Assembly (NCBI RefSeq): GCF_001735805.1
Contig: NZ_CP017248.1
Location: forward strand, 7,750,001-7,814,000
DNA from: Streptomyces fodineus
GTDB taxonomy: Bacteria; Actinomycetota; Actinomycetes; Streptomycetales; Streptomycetaceae
DNA: 64,000 nucleotides
Reading direction: 5' to 3'
Made by a program: the position numbers and the translations under genes. Position 1 is the stretch's first letter; each line of letters opens with the position of its first letter. The notes beneath the pieces are model-generated. The model saw only the letters and a program-made list of their open reading frames with translations, was not told where the DNA came from and ran no database searches. Positions 26,289-33,809 of this stretch are shown here, in pieces.

Positions 26289-26825
26289 GTGCAGTGGACG
26301 AAACAGAGCGAACAAACTGTGTATGAAAACCGCTGGTTCAGCGTCAATCTCGCTGATGTCGAGCTGCCGGACGGCCGGCACCTCGACCACTTCCTCATCC
26401 GGCTGCGGCCCGTGGCCGTGGCCACCGTGGTCAACGAGGCGAACGAGGTGCTGCTGCTGTGGCGGCACCGGTTCATCACCGACAGCTGGGGGTGGGAACT
26501 GGCCGCGGGCGTCGTCGAGGACGGCGAGGACATAGCGAGCGCGGCCGCCAGGGAACTGGAGGAGGAGACCGGCTGGCGGCCGGGGCCCCTGCACCACCTC
26601 ATGAGCGTGGAGCCGTCCAACGGCCTCACCGACGCCCGGCACCACATCTACTGGTCCGACCGGGGCGAGTACCTCGGGCATCCCGTGGACGACTTCGAGT
26701 CGGACCGCCGGGAATGGGTCCCGCTCAAACTCGTTCCCGACCTGATCGCCCGTGGGGAGGTCCCGGCCGCCAACATGGCGGCCGCGTTACTCCTGCTGCA
26801 CCACCTCAGGCTCGCCGAAGGCTAG
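26289..26825 (+). CDS. NUDIX hydrolase with a TTA codon
   Basis: A 178-residue NUDIX protein. The Nudix box starts at GWELAAGVVEDGED and ends AARELEEETGW, with the RELEEE metal ligands intact. The enzyme should hydrolyse a nucleoside diphosphate linked to another group; the ADP-ribose pyrophosphatase subgroup is the nearest match by overall pattern. It starts at GTG 26289, with AAGG upstream. Codon 167 (26787-26789) is TTA, so translation should depend on the bldA leucyl-tRNA. Its stop overlaps the stop of the convergent gene within CTAG. Confidence 0.87.
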   Translation: MQWTKQSEQTVYENRWFSVNLADVELPDGRHLDHFLIRLRPVAVATVVNEANEVLLLWRHRFITDSWGWELAAGVVEDGEDIASAAARELEEETGWRPGPLHHLMSVEPSNGLTDARHHIYWSDRGEYLGHPVDDFESDRREWVPLKLVPDLIARGEVPAANMAAALLLLHHLRLAEG

Positions 26826-27079
26826 CGGGCCAGTGCCTGCCAGACCGTCACGACAAGCGCTCCGAGGGCCGTGAGCGCGGCGAGTGACGGCAAGGGCCAG
26901 CGTGCGTGTTCCAGGGCGATCATCCGGGAGTTCAGCTCGTCCACTTCCTTGGCGGTCTCCTTGGTGCGGTGACTGAGCAGCGCCAGCCCTCCCTCGACGC
27001 GGGCGTACGCGACGTCGAGGCGGCGACGTAACTCTGCGAGTTCCTCCTGGACCACGGAATGATCGGAATCGGTGGTCAC
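26822..27079 (-). CDS. Small coiled-coil protein with C-terminal membrane anchor, TTA codon
   Basis: An 85-residue protein not assigned to a family. Residues about 8-58 are a charged heptad-like helix (EELAELRRRLDVAYARVEGG, then KETAKEVDELNSRMIALEH). The last 25 residues form one transmembrane helix (LPSLAALTALGALVVTVW). The layout recalls small XhlA-type membrane proteins. GTG 27079 is preferred, with AGAGGA upstream. The leucine in ELRRR is a TTA codon (27031-27029), so expression is probably bldA-dependent, like the convergent NUDIX gene. Confidence 0.7.
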   Translation of the reverse strand: MTTDSDHSVVQEELAELRRRLDVAYARVEGGLALLSHRTKETAKEVDELNSRMIALEHARWPLPSLAALTALGALVVTVWQALAR

Positions 27080-27220
27080 GTTGCATTCCTCTCTGTGGCC
27101 GAATGTGGTCCTCCACATCCGTTGCATGGGCATGAAGAGTGAACTCGCCTGGTGGGCGCATGGGGAGCGTGTGCGATGGGCATATGCGTGCCCGGCGCGC
27201 ACACGGTGTGTGAAATGAAT

Positions 27221-27250
27221 GGGCCCGGCACCGAGTGCGGTGCCGGGCCC
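27221..27250 (-). terminator. Terminator of the 3-hydroxyacyl-CoA dehydrogenase gene
   Basis: GGGCCCGGCACCG (27221-27233) and CGGTGCCGGGCCC (27238-27250) form a perfect 13-bp stem with a 4-nt loop. It lies 22 bp beyond the stop of the minus-strand gene at 27272. Confidence 0.82.
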
Positions 27251-27271
27251 GTAAGGCGTAGCTCTGTGTGA

Positions 27272-28147
27272 TCAGCCGTAGGTATAGAAGCCGGAGCCGG
27301 TCTTCCGGCCCAGCCGGCCCGCCTCGACCATGCGCTGCAGCAGCGGGGGAGCGGCGTACAGCGGCTCCTTGTACTCGGCGTACATGGAGTTGGCGATGGA
27401 GACGATGGTGTCCAGGCCGATCAGGTCGGACAGCTTCAGCGGGCCCATCGGGTGGGCGCAGCCCATCTCCATGCCGTTGTCGATGTCCTCGCGGCTCGCG
27501 ATGCCCGACTCGAACATCCGGATCGCGGAGAGCAGATAGGGCACGAGCAGCGCGTTCACCACGAAGCCGGAGCGGTCCTGGGCGCGGATGGCGTGCTTGC
27601 CGAGCATCTTCTCGGCGAACACCTGGGCGCGGCCGAGGGTGCCCTCGGAGGTGGTGAGCGCCGGGATCAGCTCGACCAGCTGCTGCACCGGGGCGGGGTT
27701 GAAGAAGTGGATGCCGACCACGTGGTCCGGGCGGGAGGTGGCGACCGCCAGCTTCACCAGCGGGATCGAGGAGGTGTTGGAGGCGAGGATCGCGTCCGGG
27801 CGGGTCACCACCTGGTCGAGCACCTGGAAGATCTCCGTCTTCACCGCCTCGCTCTCCACGACGGCCTCGATCACCAGGTCGCGGTCGGCGAACTCGCCGA
27901 GGTCCGTGGTGAAGCTCAGCCGCGCCTGCGTGGCGTCCCGCTCCTCCTCGGTGATCTTCCCGCGCTCGGCGGCCCTGGCCAGGGAGTTGAGCAGCCGGGT
28001 ACGGCCGATCTCCAAGGCGTCGCCGGTGGTCTCGGCGACCCTCACGTCCAGTCCCGCGCGGGCGCACACCTCGGCGATGCCCGCGCCCATCTGGCCGCAG
28101 CCCACGACTCCGACGCGCGCAATATCTCCCGATGGGAAGCCTGTCAC
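27272..28147 (-). CDS. 3-hydroxybutyryl-CoA dehydrogenase
   Basis: A 291-residue two-domain dehydrogenase. It has the NAD-binding GXGXXG motif in VGVVGCGQMGAGIAEVCARA, the catalytic-region ASNTSSIPLVKLA, HFFNPAPVQQLVELI, and the C-terminal helical domain (DRSGFVVNALLVPYL, GCAHPMGPLKLSDLIGLD). It interconverts acetoacetyl-CoA and 3-hydroxybutyryl-CoA in fatty-acid or butyrate/polyketide-precursor metabolism. The start is GTG 28147, with GAAGGGG upstream. It is monocistronic, with its own terminator. Confidence 0.93.
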   Translation of the reverse strand: MTGFPSGDIARVGVVGCGQMGAGIAEVCARAGLDVRVAETTGDALEIGRTRLLNSLARAAERGKITEEERDATQARLSFTTDLGEFADRDLVIEAVVESEAVKTEIFQVLDQVVTRPDAILASNTSSIPLVKLAVATSRPDHVVGIHFFNPAPVQQLVELIPALTTSEGTLGRAQVFAEKMLGKHAIRAQDRSGFVVNALLVPYLLSAIRMFESGIASREDIDNGMEMGCAHPMGPLKLSDLIGLDTIVSIANSMYAEYKEPLYAAPPLLQRMVEAGRLGRKTGSGFYTYG

Positions 28148-28309
28148 ATCGACCCCTTCGCTGGTTCTCCGGCTCGCTGGCAGGACCTCCGGGTTCGGCG
28201 CCTGCTCCGATCGTGCACGTTACCGCCAAGTATCGATGATCGATCGTCCGGGTGGGTGCATCCTTGGGCGCGAAACGATCCGTGACGGAGCGGATCCGGA
28301 GCGTAGGGG

Positions 28310-29545
28310 GTGGTGCGGGTGGCGCACCTGGCACGGCGGGCCTTCACTCTGGCGGCCCTGTCGACGTTGGTCACGGCGCCCGGTACGGCCGCGGCAGCGG
28401 GCCGGCGGCCCCGTGCGACCGCCGAGATGCGGGGCGTGTGGCTCGCCACCGTGTCCAACCGGGACTGGCCCTCCCGCCCCGGGCTCACGGCCGCCGCACA
28501 GCGCGAGGAACTGATCGCCCATCTCGACAAGGCGGCCCGCGACCGGCTCAACACGGTGATCTTCCAGGTACGGCCCACCGCCGACGCCCTGTGGCCGTCA
28601 CCGTACGAGCCCTGGTCCGAGTACCTCACCGGCACCCAGGGCCACAGCCCCGGCTGGGACCCGCTGGGCACCGCGGTGCAGGAGGCCCACGCCCGCGGCC
28701 TGGAACTGCACGCCTGGTTCAACCCGTACCGGATCGCGAACCACACCGACCCCGGCCGGCTCGCCCCCGCACACCCGGCCCGCGAGCACCCCGACTGGGT
28801 GGTGCCCTACGGCGGGCGGCTCTACTACAACCCCGGCCTGCCCCAGGTGCGTGCCTTCGTCCAGCGGGCGATCCTCGACGCGGTCGCCCGTTACCCCGTC
28901 GACGCCGTCCACTTCGACGACTACTTCTACCCGTATCCGGTCGCCGGGCAGACCTTCGACGACGATGACGCCTACGACCGCTACGGCGGCGACTTCCCCG
29001 GCCGGGCCGCCTGGCGGCGGGACAACATCGACAGGCTGGTGCAGGAGACGGCCGCCGGCATCAAGCGGGTGCGGCCCGGCACCCGGTTCGGGATCAGCCC
29101 CTTCGGGGTATGGCGCAACGCCTCGACCGACCCGCGCGGCTCGGACACCCGGGCGGGCGTGCAGACGTACGACGACCTGTACGCGGACACCCGTACCTGG
29201 GTGCGCAGCCACTGGATCGACTACGTCGTCCCGCAGCTGTACTGGCACATCGGCTTCGGTGCCGCCGACTACGCGAAGCTGGTCGACTGGTGGGCGGCGG
29301 TAGCCGAGGGTACCGGGACACACCTGTACATCGGCGAGGCCCTGTACAAGGCGGGGGCGGCCGGGCAGCCCTCGGCCTGGCAGGACCCGGTCGAGCTGTC
29401 CCGGCACCTCACCCTTGCCGCCCGTCACCCGCAGGTCCACGGGCATGTGTTCTTCGCCGCCAAGGACGTGGCGGCGGACCCGATCGGGGCGATGTCACGC
29501 GTGATCGCCGACCACTACGGGCGGTCGGCGAAGCCGCCGCGGTGA
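28310..29545 (+). CDS. Secreted family 10-like glycoside hydrolase (GHL10/YngK type)
   Basis: A 411-residue exported protein. The signal peptide RRAFTLAALSTLVTAPGTAAAA precedes a (beta/alpha)8 domain with EMRGVWLATVSNRDWPS, NTVIFQVRPTADALW, AWFNPYRI, AVHFDDYFYPYP and VVPQLYWHIGF, typical of the DUF187/GHL10 family. Members act on cell-surface or biofilm polysaccharides, but the substrate here is not known. GTG 28310 or the adjacent GTG 28313 may be the start; GGAG lies about 12 nt upstream. Confidence 0.87.
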   Translation: MVRVAHLARRAFTLAALSTLVTAPGTAAAAGRRPRATAEMRGVWLATVSNRDWPSRPGLTAAAQREELIAHLDKAARDRLNTVIFQVRPTADALWPSPYEPWSEYLTGTQGHSPGWDPLGTAVQEAHARGLELHAWFNPYRIANHTDPGRLAPAHPAREHPDWVVPYGGRLYYNPGLPQVRAFVQRAILDAVARYPVDAVHFDDYFYPYPVAGQTFDDDDAYDRYGGDFPGRAAWRRDNIDRLVQETAAGIKRVRPGTRFGISPFGVWRNASTDPRGSDTRAGVQTYDDLYADTRTWVRSHWIDYVVPQLYWHIGFGAADYAKLVDWWAAVAEGTGTHLYIGEALYKAGAAGQPSAWQDPVELSRHLTLAARHPQVHGHVFFAAKDVAADPIGAMSRVIADHYGRSAKPPR

Positions 29546-29546
29546 G

Positions 29547-29744
29547 CTACCGCTGGTGCTCCTTCCGGTGATCCACCAGGCAGTCGGGCCCCGGCGACAT
29601 GATCGTCTCGTGCCCGTCCTCGGCTCGGACGCGATAGGGCGGGTTCCCCTCGGGACCGAGTACTTCGACGACTTCTACGACATGGTCGTGCTCGCCGACC
29701 ACCCTGCCGTGCCGGACCAGCTTGTCGCCTTTTTTGGCACGCAT
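29547..29744 (-). CDS. DUF1918 domain-containing protein
   Basis: A 65-residue small protein spanning one DUF1918 domain: KKGDKLVRHGRVVGEHDHVV, then PPYRVRAEDGHETIMSPGPD. The fold is an SH3-like beta barrel known only structurally; the cellular role is unknown. It is convergent with the glycosidase gene (1-bp gap) and lies 18 bp downstream of the DMT permease, so it is probably in its operon. Confidence 0.85.
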   Translation of the reverse strand: MRAKKGDKLVRHGRVVGEHDHVVEVVEVLGPEGNPPYRVRAEDGHETIMSPGPDCLVDHRKEHQR

Positions 29745-29762
29745 GTCAGGCTCTCCTCACGC

Positions 29763-30674
29763 TCACGACCGCTGTGTGACGGCGATGCACACAAGCACGG
29801 CGACAGCGGTCACGGGAGCGGCCGCCGTGAAGTGCTCGCCGAGCAGCAGCGCCGACCACACCAGTGTGAGCAGCGGCTGAGCCAACTGCAACTGGCTGGC
29901 ACGAGGGATGCCGATCGTGGCCATCCCCCGGTACCAGACGACCAGGCCGAGGAACTGCGAGCCCAGCGCCACCCACAGCAGGCCGGCGATGCCGTGCCCG
30001 GTGAGCCGGACGGGCTCGGACGTCAGGGCCACCGCGGCGGCGGGCACGCTCAGCGGCAGACACAGCACCAGGGCCCAGCCGATCACCTGCCAGCCCGGCA
30101 TGACCCGGGCCAGCCGGCCGCCCTCGGTGTAGCCGGCCGCGCACACCAGCAGGGCCGCGAACAGATAGCCGTCGGCGGCCGTGAGCGCGCCCCCGCTCTG
30201 GGCGACGGTGAAGGCGACCACGGCCGCGGCCCCCGCCAGCGCGGCCAGCCAGAACCGGCGCGAGGGACGGCTGCCGGTGCGCAGGGCCGAGAGCACGGCG
30301 GTGGTCAGCGGCAGCAGGCCCACCACGACGGCGGCGTGCGCGGTGGTGGAGGTCTGCAGGGCGAGCGTGGTCAGCATCGGGAAGCCGAGCACGACACCGG
30401 CGGCGACGACCGCGAGACCCGGCAGATGCCGGCGCTCCGGCAGCGGAACGCGCAGGAAGAGCAGACAGCCGCCCGCGACGAGCGCGGCGAGGACACTGCG
30501 CACGGCCACCAGCGACCAGGGGCCGAAGCCCTCCAGGCCCCAGGCGGTGGCCGGGAAGGTCAGGGAGAAGGCGGCGACGCCCAGGGCGGCCAGGCCGGTG
30601 CCGAGGCCGCGGCGCTCGCGATGGGTGGTGACCGCTATCGGGCTCGGGGCAGTAGCGCTACTCTGTGTTCTCAT
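29763..30674 (-). CDS. EamA/DMT-superfamily permease
   Basis: A 303-residue permease with about ten hydrophobic helices in two EamA repeats (first repeat from FGPWSLVAVRSVLAALVAGG; second includes IAGLLWVALGSQFLGLVVWY and QLQLAQPLLTLVWSALLLGE). Members export or import small metabolites such as amino acids or their analogues. The ATG at 30674 overlaps the start codon of the divergent MocR regulator, and a TACGCT -10-like element lies 5 nt before it on the minus strand, suggesting a leaderless mRNA. Control by that MocR protein is inferred. Confidence 0.87.
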   Translation of the reverse strand: MRTQSSATAPSPIAVTTHRERRGLGTGLAALGVAAFSLTFPATAWGLEGFGPWSLVAVRSVLAALVAGGCLLFLRVPLPERRHLPGLAVVAAGVVLGFPMLTTLALQTSTTAHAAVVVGLLPLTTAVLSALRTGSRPSRRFWLAALAGAAAVVAFTVAQSGGALTAADGYLFAALLVCAAGYTEGGRLARVMPGWQVIGWALVLCLPLSVPAAAVALTSEPVRLTGHGIAGLLWVALGSQFLGLVVWYRGMATIGIPRASQLQLAQPLLTLVWSALLLGEHFTAAAPVTAVAVLVCIAVTQRS

Positions 30675-30675
30675 G
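30651..30675. promoter_or_regulatory. Shared divergent promoter with overlapping start codons
   Basis: The plus-strand ATG (30673-30675) and the minus-strand ATG (30674-30672) overlap in CATG. A perfect 12-bp palindrome, AGTAGCGCTACT (30651-30662), sits at the plus-strand -10 region (TACTCT, 30659-30664). Distances fit transcription starting at or next to both start codons. The palindrome is a candidate MocR operator. Confidence 0.45.
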
Positions 30676-32130
30676 CACCAGCGTAGCAGCGTGAGTGAAC
30701 TGGCAGAACAGCTCAGGCGGGACCTCGACCGCTACTCTCCGGGTGGAAAGCTCCCGTCGAGCCGGGAGCTGGTCGAGCGCTTCCGGGTGAGTCCGGTGAC
30801 CGTCTCGCGTGCCCTGGCCCAGCTGGCCGCCGAGGGGCTGGTGGTGACCCGGCCCGGAGCCGGTGCCTTCCGGGCCCGGCCGCGCGCGACGCAGAGCCCG
30901 GCCGGGGACACCTCCTGGCAGGAGGTCGCGCTGAGCGCCGACGGCGCCGCCGAGCTCGTACCGCGCACGGTCGACGCCTCTGGGGTCACGGTCTCGCTGG
31001 CCGCGCCCCCGCCCGGCGTGCTGGAGTTCAACGGCGGCTATCTGCATCCCTCGCTCCAGCCCGAGCGGGCCATGGCCGCGGCCCTCGCGCGGGCCGGGCG
31101 GCGGCCGGGCGCCTGGGCAAGGCCGCCGCTGGAGGGGCTGCCGGAGCTGCGGGAGTGGTTCGCGCGCGGCATCGGCGGGGGCGTCACCGCGGCCGAGGTG
31201 CTGATCGCGGCCGGCGGCCAGTCCGCGCTGGCCACCGCCCTGCGCGCGCTCGCCCAGCCCGGCGCCCCGGTCCTGGTGGAGTCGCCCACCTATCCCGGCA
31301 TGCTGGCCCTCGCCCGCGCCGCGGGGCTGCGCCCGGTCCCGGTGCCCGTCGACCCCGACGGCGTACGCCCCGAGCTGCTCGCCGACGCCTTCCGGGCCAG
31401 TGGCGCCCGGGTGTTCGTCTGCCAGCCGCTCTTCCAGAACCCGACCGGCGCCGTGCTGGCCCCCGACCGGCGCGCCGAGGTGCTGCGCATCGCCCGCGAG
31501 GCCGGCGCCTTCGTCATCGAGGACGACTTCGTACGGCGCCTCGTGCACGCCGACGCGGGCCCGCTCCCCCGCCCGCTGGCCGCCGACGACCCGGACGGCG
31601 TGGTCGTGCACGTCGGCTCGCTGACCAAGGCGACCTCGCCCAGCTTCCGGGTGTGCGCCCTGGCCGCGCGCGGTCCGGTGCTGGAGCGGCTGCGCGCCAT
31701 CCAGGTCGTGGACACCTTCTTCGTCCCCCGGCCGCTGCAGGAGGCGGCCCTGGAACTGGTCGGCTCTCCTGCCTGGCCCCGCCATCTGCGGGCGCTGTCG
31801 GCCGAGTTGCAGGCCCGCCGCGACGCCATGACGGCCGCGCTCGCCCTGCACCTGCCCGAGCCCGCCCTGCCGCACATCCCCTCCGGCGGCTACCACCTCT
31901 GGCTGCGCCTCCCCGACGGCACCGAGGAATCCGCCCTCACCGCGGCCGCCCTCCGCGCGGGCGTCGCCCTCACCCCCGGCCGCCCCTACTTCAGCGCCGA
32001 ACCCCCCGCCGCCCACCTCCGCCTGAGCTTCGCCGCGGTCGCCGGCACCGGGGAGATCGCGGAGGGGGTACGGCGGCTGCGGGCGGCCTGTGACGAGGTC
32101 TCCGGGTCGCAGCAGGCCCGCCGCCACTGA
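30673..32130 (+). CDS. MocR-type GntR/PLP aminotransferase-domain regulator
   Basis: A 485-residue fusion. Residues 1-75 are a GntR winged helix (LPSSRELVERFRVSPVTVSR, then LAAEGLVVTRPGAGAFRA). Residues about 120-480 are a fold-type I aminotransferase domain with the PLP lysine in HVGSLTKATSP, the CQPLFQNPTG motif and SYHLW-like GGYHLWLRLP. MocR proteins sense amino acids or vitamin B6 compounds through the PLP domain and regulate adjacent, often divergent, genes; the divergent DMT permease is the likely target. GTG 30691 would be the alternative start if the mRNA is not leaderless. Confidence 0.9.
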   Translation: MHQRSSVSELAEQLRRDLDRYSPGGKLPSSRELVERFRVSPVTVSRALAQLAAEGLVVTRPGAGAFRARPRATQSPAGDTSWQEVALSADGAAELVPRTVDASGVTVSLAAPPPGVLEFNGGYLHPSLQPERAMAAALARAGRRPGAWARPPLEGLPELREWFARGIGGGVTAAEVLIAAGGQSALATALRALAQPGAPVLVESPTYPGMLALARAAGLRPVPVPVDPDGVRPELLADAFRASGARVFVCQPLFQNPTGAVLAPDRRAEVLRIAREAGAFVIEDDFVRRLVHADAGPLPRPLAADDPDGVVVHVGSLTKATSPSFRVCALAARGPVLERLRAIQVVDTFFVPRPLQEAALELVGSPAWPRHLRALSAELQARRDAMTAALALHLPEPALPHIPSGGYHLWLRLPDGTEESALTAAALRAGVALTPGRPYFSAEPPAAHLRLSFAAVAGTGEIAEGVRRLRAACDEVSGSQQARRH

Positions 32131-32203
32131 CGACGCCCTTCCCCAGCCGGCACCCCTTCGAGTAAGCGGTTGCTCACCCCGGGTATCTCACAGGCGGTAG
32201 CCC

Positions 32204-32232
32204 TTGACCCGGGCACACGGGCGTCACACCAT
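32204..32232 (+). promoter_or_regulatory. Probable promoter of the phosphatase-fold gene
   Basis: TTGACC (32204-32209), a 17-nt spacer and CACCAT (32227-32232) place a start site at the ATG 32239. No Shine-Dalgarno is present, so a leaderless transcript is likely. Confidence 0.4.
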
Positions 32233-32238
32233 CACCGC

Positions 32239-32832
32239 ATGCCACTGAAGGTCACGTTCGTCGCCCCCGCACGCAGCTCCCCGCTGCTCGCGGAGCGCTT
32301 CGACGACGACCGGCCGCTGGACCAGGCCGGCTGGGACGAGGTGCAACGCGCCGCCGGGGACCTGCTGCCGCTCGCGGCCGCCGAACTGCGCTACTGCTCG
32401 CCGACCCCGCGCAGCCGGGCCACCGGCGACGCGCTGGGGTACGCCCCGCTGGTCCAACTGGCGCTGCGGGACTGTGACATGGGCCGCTGGCGCGGGATGA
32501 CCCTGGGTGAGGCGATGGCCCGCGAGCCGGAGGCGGTGGACGCCTGGCTCGCCGACCCGCGCGCCACCCCGCACGGCGGCGAGTCCCTGCTGGCCTTCAT
32601 CTCCCGGGTCGGTGGCTGGCTGGACACCCGGCCGGCGGAGGACGGCGGCCGGATCGTCGCCGTCGCCGAGCCCGCCGTGATCCGCGCGGCCCTGGTCTAC
32701 GTCCTGAAGGCGCCGCCCGCGAGCTACTGGAACATCGACGTGCGCCCGCTGTCCACGTCCACGGTCACCGGCCGCGCGGGCCGCTGGAACCTCCGTCTCG
32801 ACGGGGGCCCGGCTCAGCCCTCGCGCACATAG
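32239..32832 (+). CDS. Histidine-phosphatase-fold protein lacking the catalytic histidines
   Basis: A 197-residue member of the histidine phosphatase (phosphoglycerate mutase-like) fold by its pattern: YCSPTPRSRATGDALGY, DCDMGRWRGMTLGEAM, PHGGESLLAFISRVGGWLD and a C-terminal strand/helix IVAVAEPAVIRAALVYVLK. The N-terminal RHG motif is replaced by VAPARSS, and the second catalytic His position reads AEPAVIRA instead of the usual THxAVIRA. Catalysis of the classical type is therefore unlikely. From memory, similar RHG-less CobC-like proteins are common in Streptomyces. It is convergent with DUF6314, with a 19-bp 3' overlap. Confidence 0.7.
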   Translation: MPLKVTFVAPARSSPLLAERFDDDRPLDQAGWDEVQRAAGDLLPLAAAELRYCSPTPRSRATGDALGYAPLVQLALRDCDMGRWRGMTLGEAMAREPEAVDAWLADPRATPHGGESLLAFISRVGGWLDTRPAEDGGRIVAVAEPAVIRAALVYVLKAPPASYWNIDVRPLSTSTVTGRAGRWNLRLDGGPAQPSRT

Positions 32833-33266
32833 TCGGTGGTCAGCACCAGATCCTTCGCCGGACCCCCGACCCGCCACACCGTGCGCCAGTGGTCGGCGTC
32901 CCGGACGGTGAACTCGCCCCGGTAGAGGTCGGCCGCGCACGGGTGGCCGGCGACGTACCGCCCCGAGGTCAGGTCCAGCTCGTGGAAGGGCCGCCCGTCC
33001 GCGAACCGCACGTCCGCCGTGCCCGGCGTGGGCCCCGGCAGAAACCGCAGCGTCCGTGTGGCGGGCCGGGCCACGCCCTGCCAGGTGAAGGTGCCGGACT
33101 CCTCGTGCAGCAGTCCTCCGCCGGGGAGCGGGCTGAAGACGGTCATTCCCGAGAAGCGGCCTTCGTCTCCGCTCGCCAGATCCCGCACGGTGCGCTGCAC
33201 GCCCCAGCGCCCGGCGAGATGCGCCAGCACATCGGCGACCGGCCAGTACCGCGGCTGCACATCCAT
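32814..33266 (-). CDS. DUF6314 family protein
   Basis: A 150-residue protein with the pattern LAGRWGVQRTVRDLASGDEG, GLLHEESGTFTWQG, RTLRFLPG, YRGEFTVRDADHWRTVWRVG and KDLVLTTDYVR. It matches the DUF6314 lipocalin-like family as remembered. No enzyme activity is assigned. The 3' end overlaps the convergent phosphatase-fold gene by 19 bp. Confidence 0.72.
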   Translation of the reverse strand: MDVQPRYWPVADVLAHLAGRWGVQRTVRDLASGDEGRFSGMTVFSPLPGGGLLHEESGTFTWQGVARPATRTLRFLPGPTPGTADVRFADGRPFHELDLTSGRYVAGHPCAADLYRGEFTVRDADHWRTVWRVGGPAKDLVLTTDYVREG

Positions 33267-33380
33267 GGGTCGAGCTTACGAGCCGCCGGCTGCGACGACG
33301 TGCCTGTGCCCCGGCAACCGCCCGCTGCGCGCCGCCGTCTGGCTGGGTACGGGCTGCCTCTACCAGAAAGACCTCATTCC

Positions 33381-33752
33381 GTGAAGCGACAGATAGTGAC
33401 CTTCGCCATGGTCGGTGTGGTCAACACCGCCGCCTATTACGGCCTTTACCTGCTGTTCCTGAACTGGCTGCCCTATCTCTTCGCGCACGTCCTCGCCTTC
33501 GTGATCAGTATGATCGGCTCCTTTTTCCTGAACGCGCGCTTCACCTACCGGATCAGGCCCACCTGGCGGAAGTTCCTGTTGTTCCCCCTGACGAACGTCA
33601 CCAATTTCCTGGTCACGACGCTGGGCGTCTACGTCGTCGTCGATCTCCTCCATGCCGGCAGCCGCTTCGCCCCGCTGCTCGCCTCGGCGGCGGCGATCCC
33701 CGTCACCTTCGTCGTGTCCCGCTGGGTGATGCTGCCCAAGCAGATCGCATAA
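33381..33752 (+). CDS. GtrA-family membrane protein
   Basis: A 123-residue protein with four transmembrane helices typical of GtrA: IVTFAMVGVVNTAAYYGLYL, YLFAHVLAFVISMIGSFFLN, FLVTTLGVYVVVDLL and LLASAAAIPVTFVVSRWVML. ARFTYR after helix 2 is the family loop motif. GtrA proteins are thought to flip or present lipid-linked sugars in cell-surface glycosylation. No glycosyltransferase is adjacent. The start is GTG 33381. A good promoter for argC follows its stop, so it is probably not part of the arginine operon. Confidence 0.87.
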   Translation: MKRQIVTFAMVGVVNTAAYYGLYLLFLNWLPYLFAHVLAFVISMIGSFFLNARFTYRIRPTWRKFLLFPLTNVTNFLVTTLGVYVVVDLLHAGSRFAPLLASAAAIPVTFVVSRWVMLPKQIA

Positions 33753-33756
33753 TCCA

Positions 33757-33785
33757 TTGCATAAAACTGCGGGGAAACGTATAGT
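33757..33785 (+). promoter_or_regulatory. argC promoter with ARG-box-like half-sites
   Basis: TTGCAT (-35, 33757-33762), a 17-nt spacer and TATAGT (-10, 33780-33785) form one of the clearest promoters in the window. The -35 lies within TGCAT-AAAA-CTGCG, which follows the ArgR half-site pattern TGCAT-N4-ATGCA with one half degenerate. ArgR binding would block RNA polymerase. The operon encodes its own ArgR at 38187. Confidence 0.72.
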
Positions 33786-33809
33786 CATGCCATCACGAGG
33801 AGGATGGAC

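Noticed and set aside
33267..33380. Possible tRNA or small RNA between DUF6314 and GtrA
   Set aside because: No cloverleaf, CCA-compatible acceptor stem or T-loop sequence is present.
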